Part shown: positions 36,193 through 44,340 of the stretch, piece by piece
Layout: each line of letters opens with the position of its first letter
Position numbering within the stretch: the stretch's first letter is position 1
Source of the DNA: Desulfomicrobium apsheronum
GTDB lineage: Bacteria; Desulfobacterota; Desulfovibrionia; Desulfovibrionales; Desulfomicrobiaceae
DNA: 49,226 nt
Reading direction: 5' to 3'
Assembly (NCBI RefSeq): GCF_900114115.1
Contig: NZ_FORX01000026.1
Location: 1 to 49,226, forward strand
Position numbers and translations under genes: made by a program
Notes under the pieces: model-generated
Told to the model about the DNA's origin: nothing
What the model saw: only the letters and a program-made list of their open reading frames with translations
The model's database searches: none

Positions 36193-37201
36193 CATCCTGA
36201 TCGTGGACGATCGCCCGGAAAACCTGCTGACCCTTGAACATCTCCTCGAAAACCCGGAGCTGAACATCGTGCGCGCGGGCTCAGGCCAGGAAGCCCTGGC
36301 CAGCCTGCTGGACCACGATTTTGCTCTTGTGCTTTTGGACGTGCAGATGCCGGACATGGACGGTTTCGAAACGGCGGAACTGATGCGCGGCAACAAACGC
36401 ACCCGGCACATCCCCATCATCTTCGTCACCGCCAGCCATACCGAGCATCAACACATTTTTCGCGGGTACGATTCCGGGGCCGTGGACTATCTGTTCAAGC
36501 CCCTGGACCCGCAAATGCTCTTCTGCAAGGTCCGAATATTCCTGGAAATTCATCGTCAACGGCATGCACTGCAAAGCAAGACCCGGGAACTTGACGCCAG
36601 AATCGCCGAACTCAATCAGCTACAGGCCGAGCTGGAGGAAAAAAACCGCCAGCTGCAACTCCTGTCGTCCCTTGACGGACTGACCGGCATCCCCAACCGC
36701 CGGCAATTCGACGAGATGCTCAATCTGGAGTGGAACCGCATGGCCCGCGAAAAAACCCCTCTCTCGCTGATCATCCTGGATGTGGATCATTTCAAGCGTT
36801 TCAATGACCGCTACGGACATCTGGCCGGCGACTGCTGCCTGTGCCGCGTGGCCTCGGCCCTGGCGGCCATGATGCGACGCCCCGCCGACATGGTCGCACG
36901 CTATGGCGGCGAGGAATTCGCGGCCATTCTGCCGGGCACCAGCCCCGAGGGAGCGCAACTGGTGGCGGAGAGCATGCGCAGAACCGTAGCCGAACTTACG
37001 ATCGAACACCTGGACTCGCCGGTCCAGAGCGTTGTCACCGTAAGCCTTGGAGTGAGCACGGTCATCCCGATTCCCGGCTGCATCCCGGCAGACTTGATCC
37101 AGGCCGCCGACCAGGGACTTTACCAGGCCAAGCAGGAAGGCCGGGACCGCTGGATTCGCACCGACTGCATTCCCCTGTCGTGCAGATCTCCCTGGAACTA
37201 G
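36176..37201 (+). CDS. Response regulator diguanylate cyclase (REC-GGDEF)
   Basis: A 341-residue output protein. An N-terminal receiver (1-125) has D55 as phospho-acceptor in LLDVQMPDMDG, a K in FKPLD at the end. A coiled coil (about 135-165) leads to a GGDEF domain with active site GGEEF (244-248) and the inhibitory RxxD site at 235-238. Thus it should make cyclic di-GMP when phosphorylated. The ATG at 36176 lies 17 bases within the end of cheB; a TTG at 36164 is less likely. It closes the four-gene signalling operon. Confidence 0.95.
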   Translation: MPTPIDILIVDDRPENLLTLEHLLENPELNIVRAGSGQEALASLLDHDFALVLLDVQMPDMDGFETAELMRGNKRTRHIPIIFVTASHTEHQHIFRGYDSGAVDYLFKPLDPQMLFCKVRIFLEIHRQRHALQSKTRELDARIAELNQLQAELEEKNRQLQLLSSLDGLTGIPNRRQFDEMLNLEWNRMAREKTPLSLIILDVDHFKRFNDRYGHLAGDCCLCRVASALAAMMRRPADMVARYGGEEFAAILPGTSPEGAQLVAESMRRTVAELTIEHLDSPVQSVVTVSLGVSTVIPIPGCIPADLIQAADQGLYQAKQEGRDRWIRTDCIPLSCRSPWN

Positions 37202-37262
37202 GCGCTTCACCCTTTGAAAGTCCATGTATTATGCAATGCATGGCGACAGCGGAGCCCATGAA

Positions 37263-38243
37263 ATGACGACGCCAGACTCATTGCCTCTAAGCGCCTTCAG
37301 GATTCTTGACGGGCGGGGACATGGAGCGCGTCAGGCCTGGGTTCCGGGACAGGACGTGCCTCGAAGCGAAGGCCTCGCATGGTTCCACCTGAACTATGCC
37401 GACCCGGAAACCCGGGACTGGCTGCTGCACTCCGAACTGCTGAGCATTCCGGTGGCGGAATCTTTGCTCGACGAAGAAACACGGCCTCGCGTACTGCATC
37501 ACGGCGAGGGGCTGCTCCTGACGCTGCGTGGAGTGAACCTCAATCCCGGCGCCGAGCCCGAGGACATGGTCTCCATAAGATTATGGATCGAGGACGGCCG
37601 GATCATTTCCACACGCAAGCGCCGGCTCAAATCCGTGGAAGCTATCCAGGCCAGACTCGAAGCGGGACACGGCCCCCGCAGCAGCGGGGAATTTCTGGTG
37701 ATGTTGCTCGCGCTCATGACGGGCAACATCGGAGAGGTCATCGAGGCACTGGAAGACAACATGGCCGAGGTGGAAGAGAGGATCGTCGAACACAAGGATG
37801 CCAGGGCCCGCGAAAGCCTGGCCGATCTGCGCAGGCAGGCCATCGCGCTGCGCCGCTACCTCGCGCCGCAGCGCGAAGCTCTGTCACGGCTGACCACCGA
37901 GCAGGTTCCATGGATGAGCCCGGACGATCATTTCCGCATTCGCGAAACCACGGATGAACTCATTCGGCACATAGAAGATCTTGACGCGGTTCGTGAACGC
38001 GCGGCCCTCGCCCACGAGGAGTTCGTGAACCACGCCTCGGAGCAGTTGAACAGGCGCATGTTCATGCTTTCGGTGGTGACGGTGATCTTCCTTCCGCTTG
38101 GATTCTTGACGGGACTTTTCGGCATCAACGTGGGCGGCATCCCCGGATCCGGCAGCCCATGGGGCTTTGCCGCATTCTGCCTGGGCGTCGCGCTGGCGGG
38201 AGCGGGCATCTTCCTGATCTTCAAGCGATCCCGCTGGCTATAA
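37263..38243 (+). CDS. zntB: Zinc transporter ZntB-type (CorA superfamily)
   Basis: A 326-residue CorA-superfamily protein. The N-terminal ~265 residues form the funnel (AWFHLNYADPETRDWL, ETRPRVLHHGEGLLL, STRKRRLKSV), followed by two membrane helices and the loop motif FGINVGGIPG, where GIN replaces GMN as in ZntB proteins. ZntB moves Zn2+ across the inner membrane. GGAG 8 bases before the ATG at 37263 is the best start; two earlier in-frame ATGs lack a ribosome site. A second CorA-like gene lies at 29192. Confidence 0.9.
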   Translation: MTTPDSLPLSAFRILDGRGHGARQAWVPGQDVPRSEGLAWFHLNYADPETRDWLLHSELLSIPVAESLLDEETRPRVLHHGEGLLLTLRGVNLNPGAEPEDMVSIRLWIEDGRIISTRKRRLKSVEAIQARLEAGHGPRSSGEFLVMLLALMTGNIGEVIEALEDNMAEVEERIVEHKDARARESLADLRRQAIALRRYLAPQREALSRLTTEQVPWMSPDDHFRIRETTDELIRHIEDLDAVRERAALAHEEFVNHASEQLNRRMFMLSVVTVIFLPLGFLTGLFGINVGGIPGSGSPWGFAAFCLGVALAGAGIFLIFKRSRWL

Positions 38244-38246
38244 AAA

Positions 38247-38326
38247 AAGACGATTGATCATTCCAAGCATGGATTACAGCGCGGCACCACCATGGCACGC
38301 ACGCAAAGGATCTGATCAATCGTCTT
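38247..38326. repeat. 14-bp perfect inverted repeat between zntB and larE-like gene
   Basis: AAGACGATTGATCA (38247-38260) and its reverse complement TGATCAATCGTCTT (38313-38326) are separated by 52 bases. The right arm contains the stop codon of the LarE-like gene, and the left arm follows the zntB stop. It may be a long-stem terminator or stability element for both convergent genes, or the ends of a small mobile repeat. No target-site duplication is seen. Confidence 0.7.
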
Positions 38327-39191
38327 GTGCGCTCTCTAACATTCCGGCACGCCCCTCTGCAAGAACGGATTGTGTTTTTTGTTTAGCATCCATTCTGTCG
38401 AAATAGCCGCTCAGTTGGGACACGCAGCGCACCGATATGCGTGAAAAACCCTCGGCAAGAAGAACCTCCTCCAACTTGCAAAGCATTCGGGATGAATGAA
38501 TCTCACGGCCAAGATGCAGTTCATGGCATCCTGAGTCGCCAAGTCGCAGCCTGAATGGGAATTCCTCATGTCCCGCCGCTTGCAAAGCCTCTTCCACGGC
38601 CCGCTCCCCGGCGGCCAGACGCGCCAATAGCCGCGCATCAGGAGGCAGGCCATATGGCAGGCGGGTCAGCAGACAGGCCCGGGCCTGCTGCTCCGGGCGC
38701 GCGAGGCCCGTCTTCCTGGCCAGGGAGCGAATCATGTCCTTGGTCAATCCGGCTTCGGCCAGGGGAGAGCGGATGCAAAGTTCAAGCAGTGCCCGCCTGC
38801 CGGGACGGAACTGCTGGGCGTCCGAGGCGTTGGAACCGTCACAGACAGGCGACGTGGCGACGGACAGAATCTGCTCGAAAAGAAAGCGCTTGCATTCATA
38901 ACAACGCTCCTTCGAACCGGCCGCGACTTCGGGCAGAATCAACGGATCAAGCAGCAGCGATTTCACGGACAGCCCCATGCTTGCAGCCCACCCGAGAGCG
39001 TATTCAGACTCTTCGGGGGCGACATGTGGGCCGCGAACATGCACAAGCTCCACCGACACTCCGGCCAGCAAACCGGCATGGGCCAAAAAACGGCTGTCGA
39101 TCCCGCCGGAAAAGGCCACGGTGACAGGGCCCGTTTCACGCAGCCGACCGATCAGAAAATCCAAGGCGGCAGCTTCGTCATGCACGGGCAT
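38316..39191 (-). CDS. larE: LarE-like sulfur transferase (PP-loop ATPase)
   Basis: A 291-residue PP-loop ATP pyrophosphatase. The P-loop is SGGIDS (28-33), followed by VHVRGPHV and the ERCYECKRFLF block (95-105) typical of LarE. C173 in ARACLLTRLPYG aligns with the cysteine whose sulfur is given up by LarE of lactobacilli when making the nickel-pincer cofactor of lactate racemase. Only one Cys sits there, so the sacrificial mechanism fits better than a cluster-dependent one. GAGGAG before the ATG at 39191 supports the start. No larA, larB or larC is in the window, so its true target is uncertain. Confidence 0.83.
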   Translation of the reverse strand: MPVHDEAAALDFLIGRLRETGPVTVAFSGGIDSRFLAHAGLLAGVSVELVHVRGPHVAPEESEYALGWAASMGLSVKSLLLDPLILPEVAAGSKERCYECKRFLFEQILSVATSPVCDGSNASDAQQFRPGRRALLELCIRSPLAEAGLTKDMIRSLARKTGLARPEQQARACLLTRLPYGLPPDARLLARLAAGERAVEEALQAAGHEEFPFRLRLGDSGCHELHLGREIHSSRMLCKLEEVLLAEGFSRISVRCVSQLSGYFDRMDAKQKTQSVLAEGRAGMLESAQDD

Positions 39192-39269
39192 CGAGACTCC
39201 TCGTTTCAGGCTGATCTTCATCCAATGTTTCCTCTTCCCTGCCCGCCAAAAACACCGTAAGCGACCGCC

Positions 39270-40010
39270 ATGAGCCACTTCAGCGCGATCCACGAAATTG
39301 ACGCGGGGGAATTTTCGGTCCGCAGCGTCCTGATCCGGGGAACCCGGTTCTGCCTGATCTGGGACACCTTGACCAGTCCGCGCGACATGACCCGCTTCGC
39401 CCAAATCTGCGCTGGACAGCAGTGTCTGGCTGTCTACAGCCACGCCGACTGGGACCACGTGCAGGGCACGGCAGCCCTGGACAATCCCGTCATCATCGGC
39501 CACTCGGACTGCGCCCGGCGGTTCGAGGTCGAGGCCCGGCAGACCCTGGTCGCCATGCAGGCCAGGGAACCGGGCAGGTGGGACGAGGTCAAGCTCATCC
39601 CGCCGCACATCACCTTCGAAGGCCGCCTCGACCTTGACCTCGGCGGCCTGACGGTCCAGCTGCACTCCCTGCCCGGGCACACCCCGGACACCCTCGTGGC
39701 CTTCATACCGGAAATGGAGCTTCTGCTGGCCGGGGACGCCGTGGAACTGCCCCTGCCTTGCGTGCCTGCGGGCTGCAACCTTGATGCGTGGATAGAGGAG
39801 CTTCTGCGCTGGCGCAAGCACCCGGGTGCGTGTAGGATCATTCCATCCCACGGCCCCATGGGCGGCAAGGAAATTCTGGACGGCACCATCGACTATCTCG
39901 ACGGCTTGCGGCGGGGCGAAAACATGCTCTTGCCTGAAGGGCTGTCCCCGTTTTACGTCACCACACACCGGGACAACTTGAGTAATCGCGGCATCGGCTC
40001 CGGATCGTAG
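39270..40010 (+). CDS. MBL fold metallo-hydrolase
   Basis: A 246-residue metallo-beta-lactamase-fold protein. The metal motif HxDxDH is SHADWDH (H58, D60, D62, H63); further ligands are in LPGHTPDT and LLAGDAVE, and a late IPSHGP gives the last His. No signal peptide. The family hydrolyses many ester and thioester compounds; substrate unknown. It is divergent from the LarE-like gene (78 bases apart), with a weak ribosome site, and 46 bases upstream of the DsrE-like gene, with which it may be co-transcribed. Confidence 0.9.
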   Translation: MSHFSAIHEIDAGEFSVRSVLIRGTRFCLIWDTLTSPRDMTRFAQICAGQQCLAVYSHADWDHVQGTAALDNPVIIGHSDCARRFEVEARQTLVAMQAREPGRWDEVKLIPPHITFEGRLDLDLGGLTVQLHSLPGHTPDTLVAFIPEMELLLAGDAVELPLPCVPAGCNLDAWIEELLRWRKHPGACRIIPSHGPMGGKEILDGTIDYLDGLRRGENMLLPEGLSPFYVTTHRDNLSNRGIGSGS

Positions 40011-40056
40011 TCCGCCTGTATCAATACAATTTTCAACATCAACCGAGGAGATCTCG

Positions 40057-40395
40057 ATGAAGGTCGTCTTTCACCTGGACCTGGACGAAGAAAAGGTTCT
40101 GCGCATCGCCCTGACCAACATGGAAAACCTGCGCGCCGCCAAGCCGGGAGCACGCATCAATCTGCTGGTCAATGGACCCGCAGTCAAATTTTTCCGCAAA
40201 AACGGCGAGGACGAATTTCTGACGCGCATCAAGAACCTGATCCAGTCCGAAGTGACGGTCTTCGTGTGCCAGAACGCCCTGCGCGCCTTCGAAATCCCCG
40301 AGGAAGACCTCTGCCCCGGATGCGAAACCGTCCCAGCCGGCGTTGTCGCCCTGATCAAATTGCAACAGCAGGGCTGCGCATACATCAAACCGTAG
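40057..40395 (+). CDS. DsrE family protein
   Basis: A 112-residue protein of the DsrE/DsrF-like fold (MKVVFHLDLDEEKVLRIALTNMENL, NLLVNGPAVKFF, VTVFVCQNALRAF). Members carry sulfur on a cysteine in sulfur relay. Here the Cys residues are in FVCQNAL and CPGC, the first at the place where DsrE-like proteins hold the active thiol. GAGGAG precedes the ATG. The stop codon is the last base triplet before a 94-bp repeat that contains a terminator-like hairpin. Confidence 0.85.
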   Translation: MKVVFHLDLDEEKVLRIALTNMENLRAAKPGARINLLVNGPAVKFFRKNGEDEFLTRIKNLIQSEVTVFVCQNALRAFEIPEEDLCPGCETVPAGVVALIKLQQQGCAYIKP

Positions 40396-40489
40396 GGGGG
40401 AGGGCAAAAGGTTTTTTGCCCCTACGGATGTCGGGGGCACCACACCAACGCCCACCCACTGTAGGGGCGAAAAATCTTTCGCCCCTCCC
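40396..40489 (+). repeat. 94-bp direct repeat, copy 1
   Basis: Matches copy 2 (40638-40731) at about 90 of 94 positions. It holds two hairpins: GGGCAAAA/TTTTGCCC (with outer CCGTAGGGG/CCCCTACGG) and GGGGCGAAA/TTTCGCCCC, separated by a GTCGGGGGCACCACACC segment. The first hairpin begins at the DsrE-like stop codon and may act as its terminator. Such palindromic elements occur in many bacterial genomes as REP-like repeats. Confidence 0.85.
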
Positions 40490-40637
40490 ACGCCCACGCA
40501 TTCCGGCATTTCCAGGCAACCATCCACCATCCTGCATCCTCTCATCCCGAAAACAGACAGGGACGTGGGGCCTGTCCCTATGACGCGGCCCAATCAAGGC
40601 CATATTTCATGAGCACGCCTTTTCAATTCTGTCCGCA

Positions 40638-40731
40638 GGGGGAGGGCAAAAGATTTTTTGCCCCTACGGATGTCGGGGGCACCACACCAGCGCCCGCCCG
40701 CTGTAGGGGCGAAAAATCTTTCGCCCCTCCC
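40638..40731 (+). repeat. 94-bp direct repeat, copy 2
   Basis: Second copy of the same element in the same orientation, 242 bases after the first. The spacer (40490-40637) has a small AGGGAC/GTCCCT hairpin and no gene. Following sequence is C-rich (CCCTCCCCCGCACACGCCCC) and looks like a degenerate further fragment. Confidence 0.85.
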
Positions 40732-40813
40732 CTCCCCCGCACACGCCCCTACCACGCCCACGCCCACCACCCCTCACATCGCAAAAAATAATTCACCACG
40801 ACTAATTTTTTTA

Positions 40814-40841
40814 TTGACTTCCACCCATCCGCCCGCATAAT
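40814..40841 (+). promoter_or_regulatory. Promoter of the feo operon
   Basis: TTGACT (40814-40819) and CATAAT (40836-40841) with 16-base spacing, 33 bases before the first gene. No clear Fur box consensus is visible, although iron control is expected for feo genes. Confidence 0.5.
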
Positions 40842-40874
40842 AAGTTCATCACGACAAACAATTCCGGAGACGAT

Positions 40875-41036
40875 ATGAATCTTGACCTTCTCATCACCCT
40901 CGGCGTGATCGCCATCGCGGCAATCTACCTGCTGCGGCGTCACTTCAAGAAAAGCGACCCGTGCTGCGGCTGTTCGGGTTGTTCCAACAACCTTGAACCC
41001 AAACCGCTTGGAGATTGCCGTTCCAAAAAAGGCTGA
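40875..41036 (+). CDS. FeoB-associated Cys-rich membrane protein
   Basis: A 53-residue protein: a short membrane helix (DLLITLGVIAIAAIYLL), a basic stretch RRHFKK, then a cysteine cluster SDPCCGCSGCS and a polar tail. This matches the FeoB-associated Cys-rich family, small proteins of unknown role near feoB, possibly involved in iron handling at the inner membrane. GGAG 6 bases before the ATG. It lies upstream of feoA, whereas in many genomes it follows feoB. It is the first gene after the promoter at 40814. Confidence 0.8.
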   Translation: MNLDLLITLGVIAIAAIYLLRRHFKKSDPCCGCSGCSNNLEPKPLGDCRSKKG

Positions 41037-41122
41037 TTTTCCATAATCCTTCTCGCCGTCCCCCCTCTGCAAAGAGGTATTTTTTTATACACATGATTAG
41101 ACATACCTAACTTGGAGCCGCC

Positions 41123-41380
41123 ATGAACTCAACCATCACCCTCAGGTCCATGCAGGCCGATCAGTCCGGCATCATCGATTCCATCAGCGCATCAGGCGAA
41201 CTTGGCAGGCGCATTCGCGACATGGGACTTGTGCCCGGTACCCAGGTCACCATCATGGGCCGGGCGCCGCTCAAAGACCCGGTGGCCCTGCGCCTGCGAG
41301 ATTTTACCCTGACCCTGCGCAACAATGAAGCCGACCTGATCATGGTCAACGTGAACAACAGCGGAGAAAACCGTCAATGA
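41123..41380 (+). CDS. feoA: Ferrous iron transport protein A
   Basis: An 85-residue SH3-like protein of the FeoA family, with the usual RRIRDMGLVPGTQVTIMGRAPLKDPVALRLRD pattern (shown as GLVPGT and DPVALR). FeoA supports FeoB-mediated Fe2+ uptake. GGAG precedes the ATG. Its end overlaps the feoB start (ATGA), showing coupling. Confidence 0.95.
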   Translation: MNSTITLRSMQADQSGIIDSISASGELGRRIRDMGLVPGTQVTIMGRAPLKDPVALRLRDFTLTLRNNEADLIMVNVNNSGENRQ

Positions 41381-43530
41381 ACGCCACCATGGCCCTGATG
41401 GGCAACCCCAATTCCGGAAAGACGACCCTGTTCAACAACCTGACCGGCGCCAGGCAGCACGTGGGCAATTACCCCGGAATCACCGTCGAAAAACGTGAAG
41501 GCCGCCTCAAGATCGAAGAGCTCGACATCACCGTGGTCGACCTGCCGGGAACCTACTCCCTGACCGCCTACACCCAGGACGAACTGGTTGCGCGCAATTT
41601 TCTGATCGAAAAAAATCCCGACGCCGTGGTGGCGGTGCTGGACGCGACCAATCTGGAACGCTCCCTGTATCTTGTGCTGCAAATCCTGGAACTCGGCACT
41701 CCGGTCATCGTGGCACTGAACATGATGGACGAAGTCCGGCGCAAAGGTGTCAGCATCGACACGGGACGTCTCTCCAAGCTTCTAGACACTCCCATCCTCG
41801 AAATGGTGGCGAGAACCGGCGAGGGCCGCGAAAATCTGCTGCAGGAGGCGCGAACGGCCATGCTCGATCGTCGCCCCGCGCGCAAGGAGCTGCGCATCTC
41901 ATATGGCCACGACCTCGACGAGACCCTCAACATCATGCAAGAACTGATCGAATCTTCGAATTTTCTCGATGGCCGCTATCCATCCCGCTGGCTCGGCCTC
42001 AAGTATCTGGAAAACGATGCCGAAGTCCTGGCCTTGGGCGAATCCTTCACGGATGTGCACTCGCGCCTGCTGGAACTGACCGGCACCCTGGCCGAGCATT
42101 GTCGCAAGACCCTCAACACCGAGCCCGAATGCCTCATCGCCGACTACCGGTACGGGTTCATCACAGGGCTCCTTAAGGACGGAGTGGTTACGCGGCCCTC
42201 GACCCAGGCCCGCTTCGACATCACCGACAAGCTGGACATGGTGCTGACCAATCGTCTGGCCGGACCTTTTCTCATGTTCGCCATCATCTATCTGATGTTC
42301 GAGCTGACCTTCACGCTGGGCGAAGTGCCCATGGGCTGGGTGGAGGCACTGTTCGGCTGGCTCAGCGAAACGGCCACCGCCATCCTGCCCGAAGGCCTGC
42401 TCAGCTCGCTCATCGTATCAGGCATCATTGACGGCGTGGGCGGCGTGCTCGGTTTTACGCCGTTGATCATGATCATGTTCTTCTTTCTCTCCTTCCTGGA
42501 AGATTCCGGGTACATGGCTCGCATGGCCTACATGCTCGACCGCGTCTTCCGCATCTTCGGACTGCACGGCTGCTCGGTCATGCCCTTCATCATCTCCGGC
42601 GGCATTCCCGGCGGCTGCGCCGTGCCCGGCGTCATGGCGGCACGCACCCTGCGCAGCCCCAAGGAAAAGATCGCAACCGTCCTGACCGCGCCCTTCCTTA
42701 GCTGCGGAGCCAAGGTGCCCGTCTTCCTGCTTCTGGCAGCCGCCTTTTTCCCGGGATCCGGCGCCAGCGCGCTGTTCTGGATCACCCTTGGCGGATGGGT
42801 CATGGCCCTCCTTTCAGCCCGCATCCTGCGCTCCACCGTCATCAAGGGCGAGGCCACGCCTTTTGTCATGGAACTGCCGCCGTACCGCATGCCCACCTTG
42901 AAGGGCATGTGCCTGCACACCTGGGAGCGCGTCTGGCAGTACATCAAGAAGGCCGGCACCGTGATCCTGGCCATCTCCATCCTGCTCTGGGCGGCCATGA
43001 CCTTTCCCGGCCCCTCCGAGGAACAGACCGCACGCTTCGAGAACGAACGCACCGCCGCCCAGGCCATGACCTGGGAGAGCGACGCCGACATGGAAGAAGC
43101 CCTGGCCGTCATCGACAACGCCGAAGCCCAGGATGCCCTGCGCTCCTCGCTGGCAGGAAGGATCGGCACGGCTCTTGAGCTCGTCTCCAAGCCCGCCGGA
43201 TTCGACTGGCGCACCAACATCGCCCTTCTGGGAGGCTTTGCGGCCAAGGAAGTCATCGTCTCAAGCCTGGGTACCGCCTATTCCCTCGGCGAAGTCGATC
43301 CCGAGGAGAGCACCGGCCTGTCCGAAAAGCTGCGCACCGATCCGGCCTGGAACATGTGGGTGGCGGTCAGCCTCATCGCCTTCGTGCTGCTCTACGCGCC
43401 CTGCTTCGTGACCGTGGCCGTCATCGGCCGGGAGATCGGCTGGAAATGGGCCGTCTTTTCGGTGGGTTTCAATACGATCCTGGCCTATGGAGTGTCCGTA
43501 AGCATTTATCAGGTCGGCATGGCCCTGTAG
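41377..43530 (+). CDS. feoB: Ferrous iron transport protein B
   Basis: A 717-residue inner-membrane Fe2+ transporter. The N-terminal G-domain has G1 GNPNSGKT (9-16), DLPGTYSL as G3, and ALNMMDE as G4; a helical GDI-like region follows, then the membrane domain from about residue 285 with the duplicated Gate core including GGIPGGCAVPGVMAART and SCGAKVPVFLL. The Cys in PFLSCGAKVP is a typical pore residue. The product is complete and ends before a strong terminator. In an anaerobe, Fe2+ uptake by Feo is the main iron route. Confidence 0.97.
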   Translation: MNATMALMGNPNSGKTTLFNNLTGARQHVGNYPGITVEKREGRLKIEELDITVVDLPGTYSLTAYTQDELVARNFLIEKNPDAVVAVLDATNLERSLYLVLQILELGTPVIVALNMMDEVRRKGVSIDTGRLSKLLDTPILEMVARTGEGRENLLQEARTAMLDRRPARKELRISYGHDLDETLNIMQELIESSNFLDGRYPSRWLGLKYLENDAEVLALGESFTDVHSRLLELTGTLAEHCRKTLNTEPECLIADYRYGFITGLLKDGVVTRPSTQARFDITDKLDMVLTNRLAGPFLMFAIIYLMFELTFTLGEVPMGWVEALFGWLSETATAILPEGLLSSLIVSGIIDGVGGVLGFTPLIMIMFFFLSFLEDSGYMARMAYMLDRVFRIFGLHGCSVMPFIISGGIPGGCAVPGVMAARTLRSPKEKIATVLTAPFLSCGAKVPVFLLLAAAFFPGSGASALFWITLGGWVMALLSARILRSTVIKGEATPFVMELPPYRMPTLKGMCLHTWERVWQYIKKAGTVILAISILLWAAMTFPGPSEEQTARFENERTAAQAMTWESDADMEEALAVIDNAEAQDALRSSLAGRIGTALELVSKPAGFDWRTNIALLGGFAAKEVIVSSLGTAYSLGEVDPEESTGLSEKLRTDPAWNMWVAVSLIAFVLLYAPCFVTVAVIGREIGWKWAVFSVGFNTILAYGVSVSIYQVGMAL

Positions 43531-43561
43531 AAACGTTTTCCCTCGATCAACCTCCCCTCCA

Positions 43562-43602
43562 CCGGGGCGGCAGGGCTGGGCCCTGCCGCCCCGGACCTTT
43601 TT
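43562..43602 (+). terminator. Terminator of the feo operon
   Basis: A perfect 15-bp stem (CCGGGGCGGCAGGGC with GCCCTGCCGCCCCGG), a TGG loop and, after ACC, TTTTT. Confidence 0.93.
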
Positions 43603-43691
43603 CAGCGCGCGCCCGTGCATCCTGTCCGCGCTATTGACCGTATTTGCATCCGGATATAATCAAATGTATTCTTAAAGAATATGGAGGACGG

Positions 43692-43934
43692 ATGCAGAAA
43701 ACCACGACAGTCAGATTCGAACACGACACGCTTGCCCTGCTTGATCAGCTTGCCGGCACTCTGGGCCGTCCGCGCTCCTGGATAATCAACGACGCCGTGA
43801 CCAGATATCTTGAATATGAAATCTGGTTTATCGACGAAGTGCGTAAAGGCCTTCACGCCTCCGAAGCAGGCGACCTTGTGACCCACGACGAAGTCAAGAA
43901 CGCTGTGCGGAGTCTTGGCGTTGCTGTCGATTAA
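43692..43934 (+). CDS. Ribbon-helix-helix antitoxin (CopG-like)
   Basis: An 80-residue RHH DNA-binding protein: KTTTVRFEHDTLALLDQLA is the ribbon strand and first helix, RPRSWIINDAVTRYLEYE the second helix. Its C-terminal half (HASEAGDLVTHDEVKNAV) should bind the toxin. GGAGG lies 5 bases before the ATG at 43692. It overlaps the toxin gene by 14 bases and likely represses the pair, as in parDE systems. Confidence 0.9.
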   Translation: MQKTTTVRFEHDTLALLDQLAGTLGRPRSWIINDAVTRYLEYEIWFIDEVRKGLHASEAGDLVTHDEVKNAVRSLGVAVD

Positions 43935-44214
43935 GTGGACACCGCCAGCCAGGCAGGACATCCTCGAAGCCGCCAAACATGCTCTGGAGGAGGATCCCGC
44001 CAAGGCTGCAAAGCTGGCAGCCACAATCTTCAAGGCAGTGGAACAACTCGCCCTTTTTCCCGGCTCGGCACCTCCTGGCCGAATCGAGGGAACTCGACAA
44101 CTGAACCTTCCCAAACTGCCGTTTGTCATCGTCTATAAAATCGGTTTCACAGAACTGCACATCCTGAGAATTTTGCACAACAGCAGACATCCCGGCCATC
44201 AGAACGTCCCCTGA
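43921..44214 (+). CDS. RelE/ParE family toxin
   Basis: A 97-residue toxin of the RelE/ParE fold (IKWTPPARQDILEAAKHA, the helix pair, ALFPGSAPPGRIEGTRQL, LPFVIVYKIG, ILRILHNSRH). The IKWTPPA N-terminus and HNSR end are typical. ParE toxins hit DNA gyrase and RelE toxins cut mRNA; sequence does not decide. It has a TTG start: TTG at 43921 is preferred as CGGAG lies 8 bases upstream; another TTG at 43915 is too close. It is paired with the antitoxin. Confidence 0.9.
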   Translation: MLSIKWTPPARQDILEAAKHALEEDPAKAAKLAATIFKAVEQLALFPGSAPPGRIEGTRQLNLPKLPFVIVYKIGFTELHILRILHNSRHPGHQNVP

Positions 44215-44340
44215 TAGCAACGCCTCCGCCCGCCCTGCCAAATACAAAGACCCCGCGCAAAAGCACAGGGTCGTCAGGGGCGTTCTTGTAACGCAGGTTG
44301 TCTTGGTACGCGGCCCGGGATCAGGCCATTCGCGGCGGCA

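Noticed and set aside
43692-44214. Toxin-antitoxin pair as a novel system
   Set aside because: RHH antitoxin with RelE/ParE toxin is a well-known arrangement; only the TTG start is unusual.
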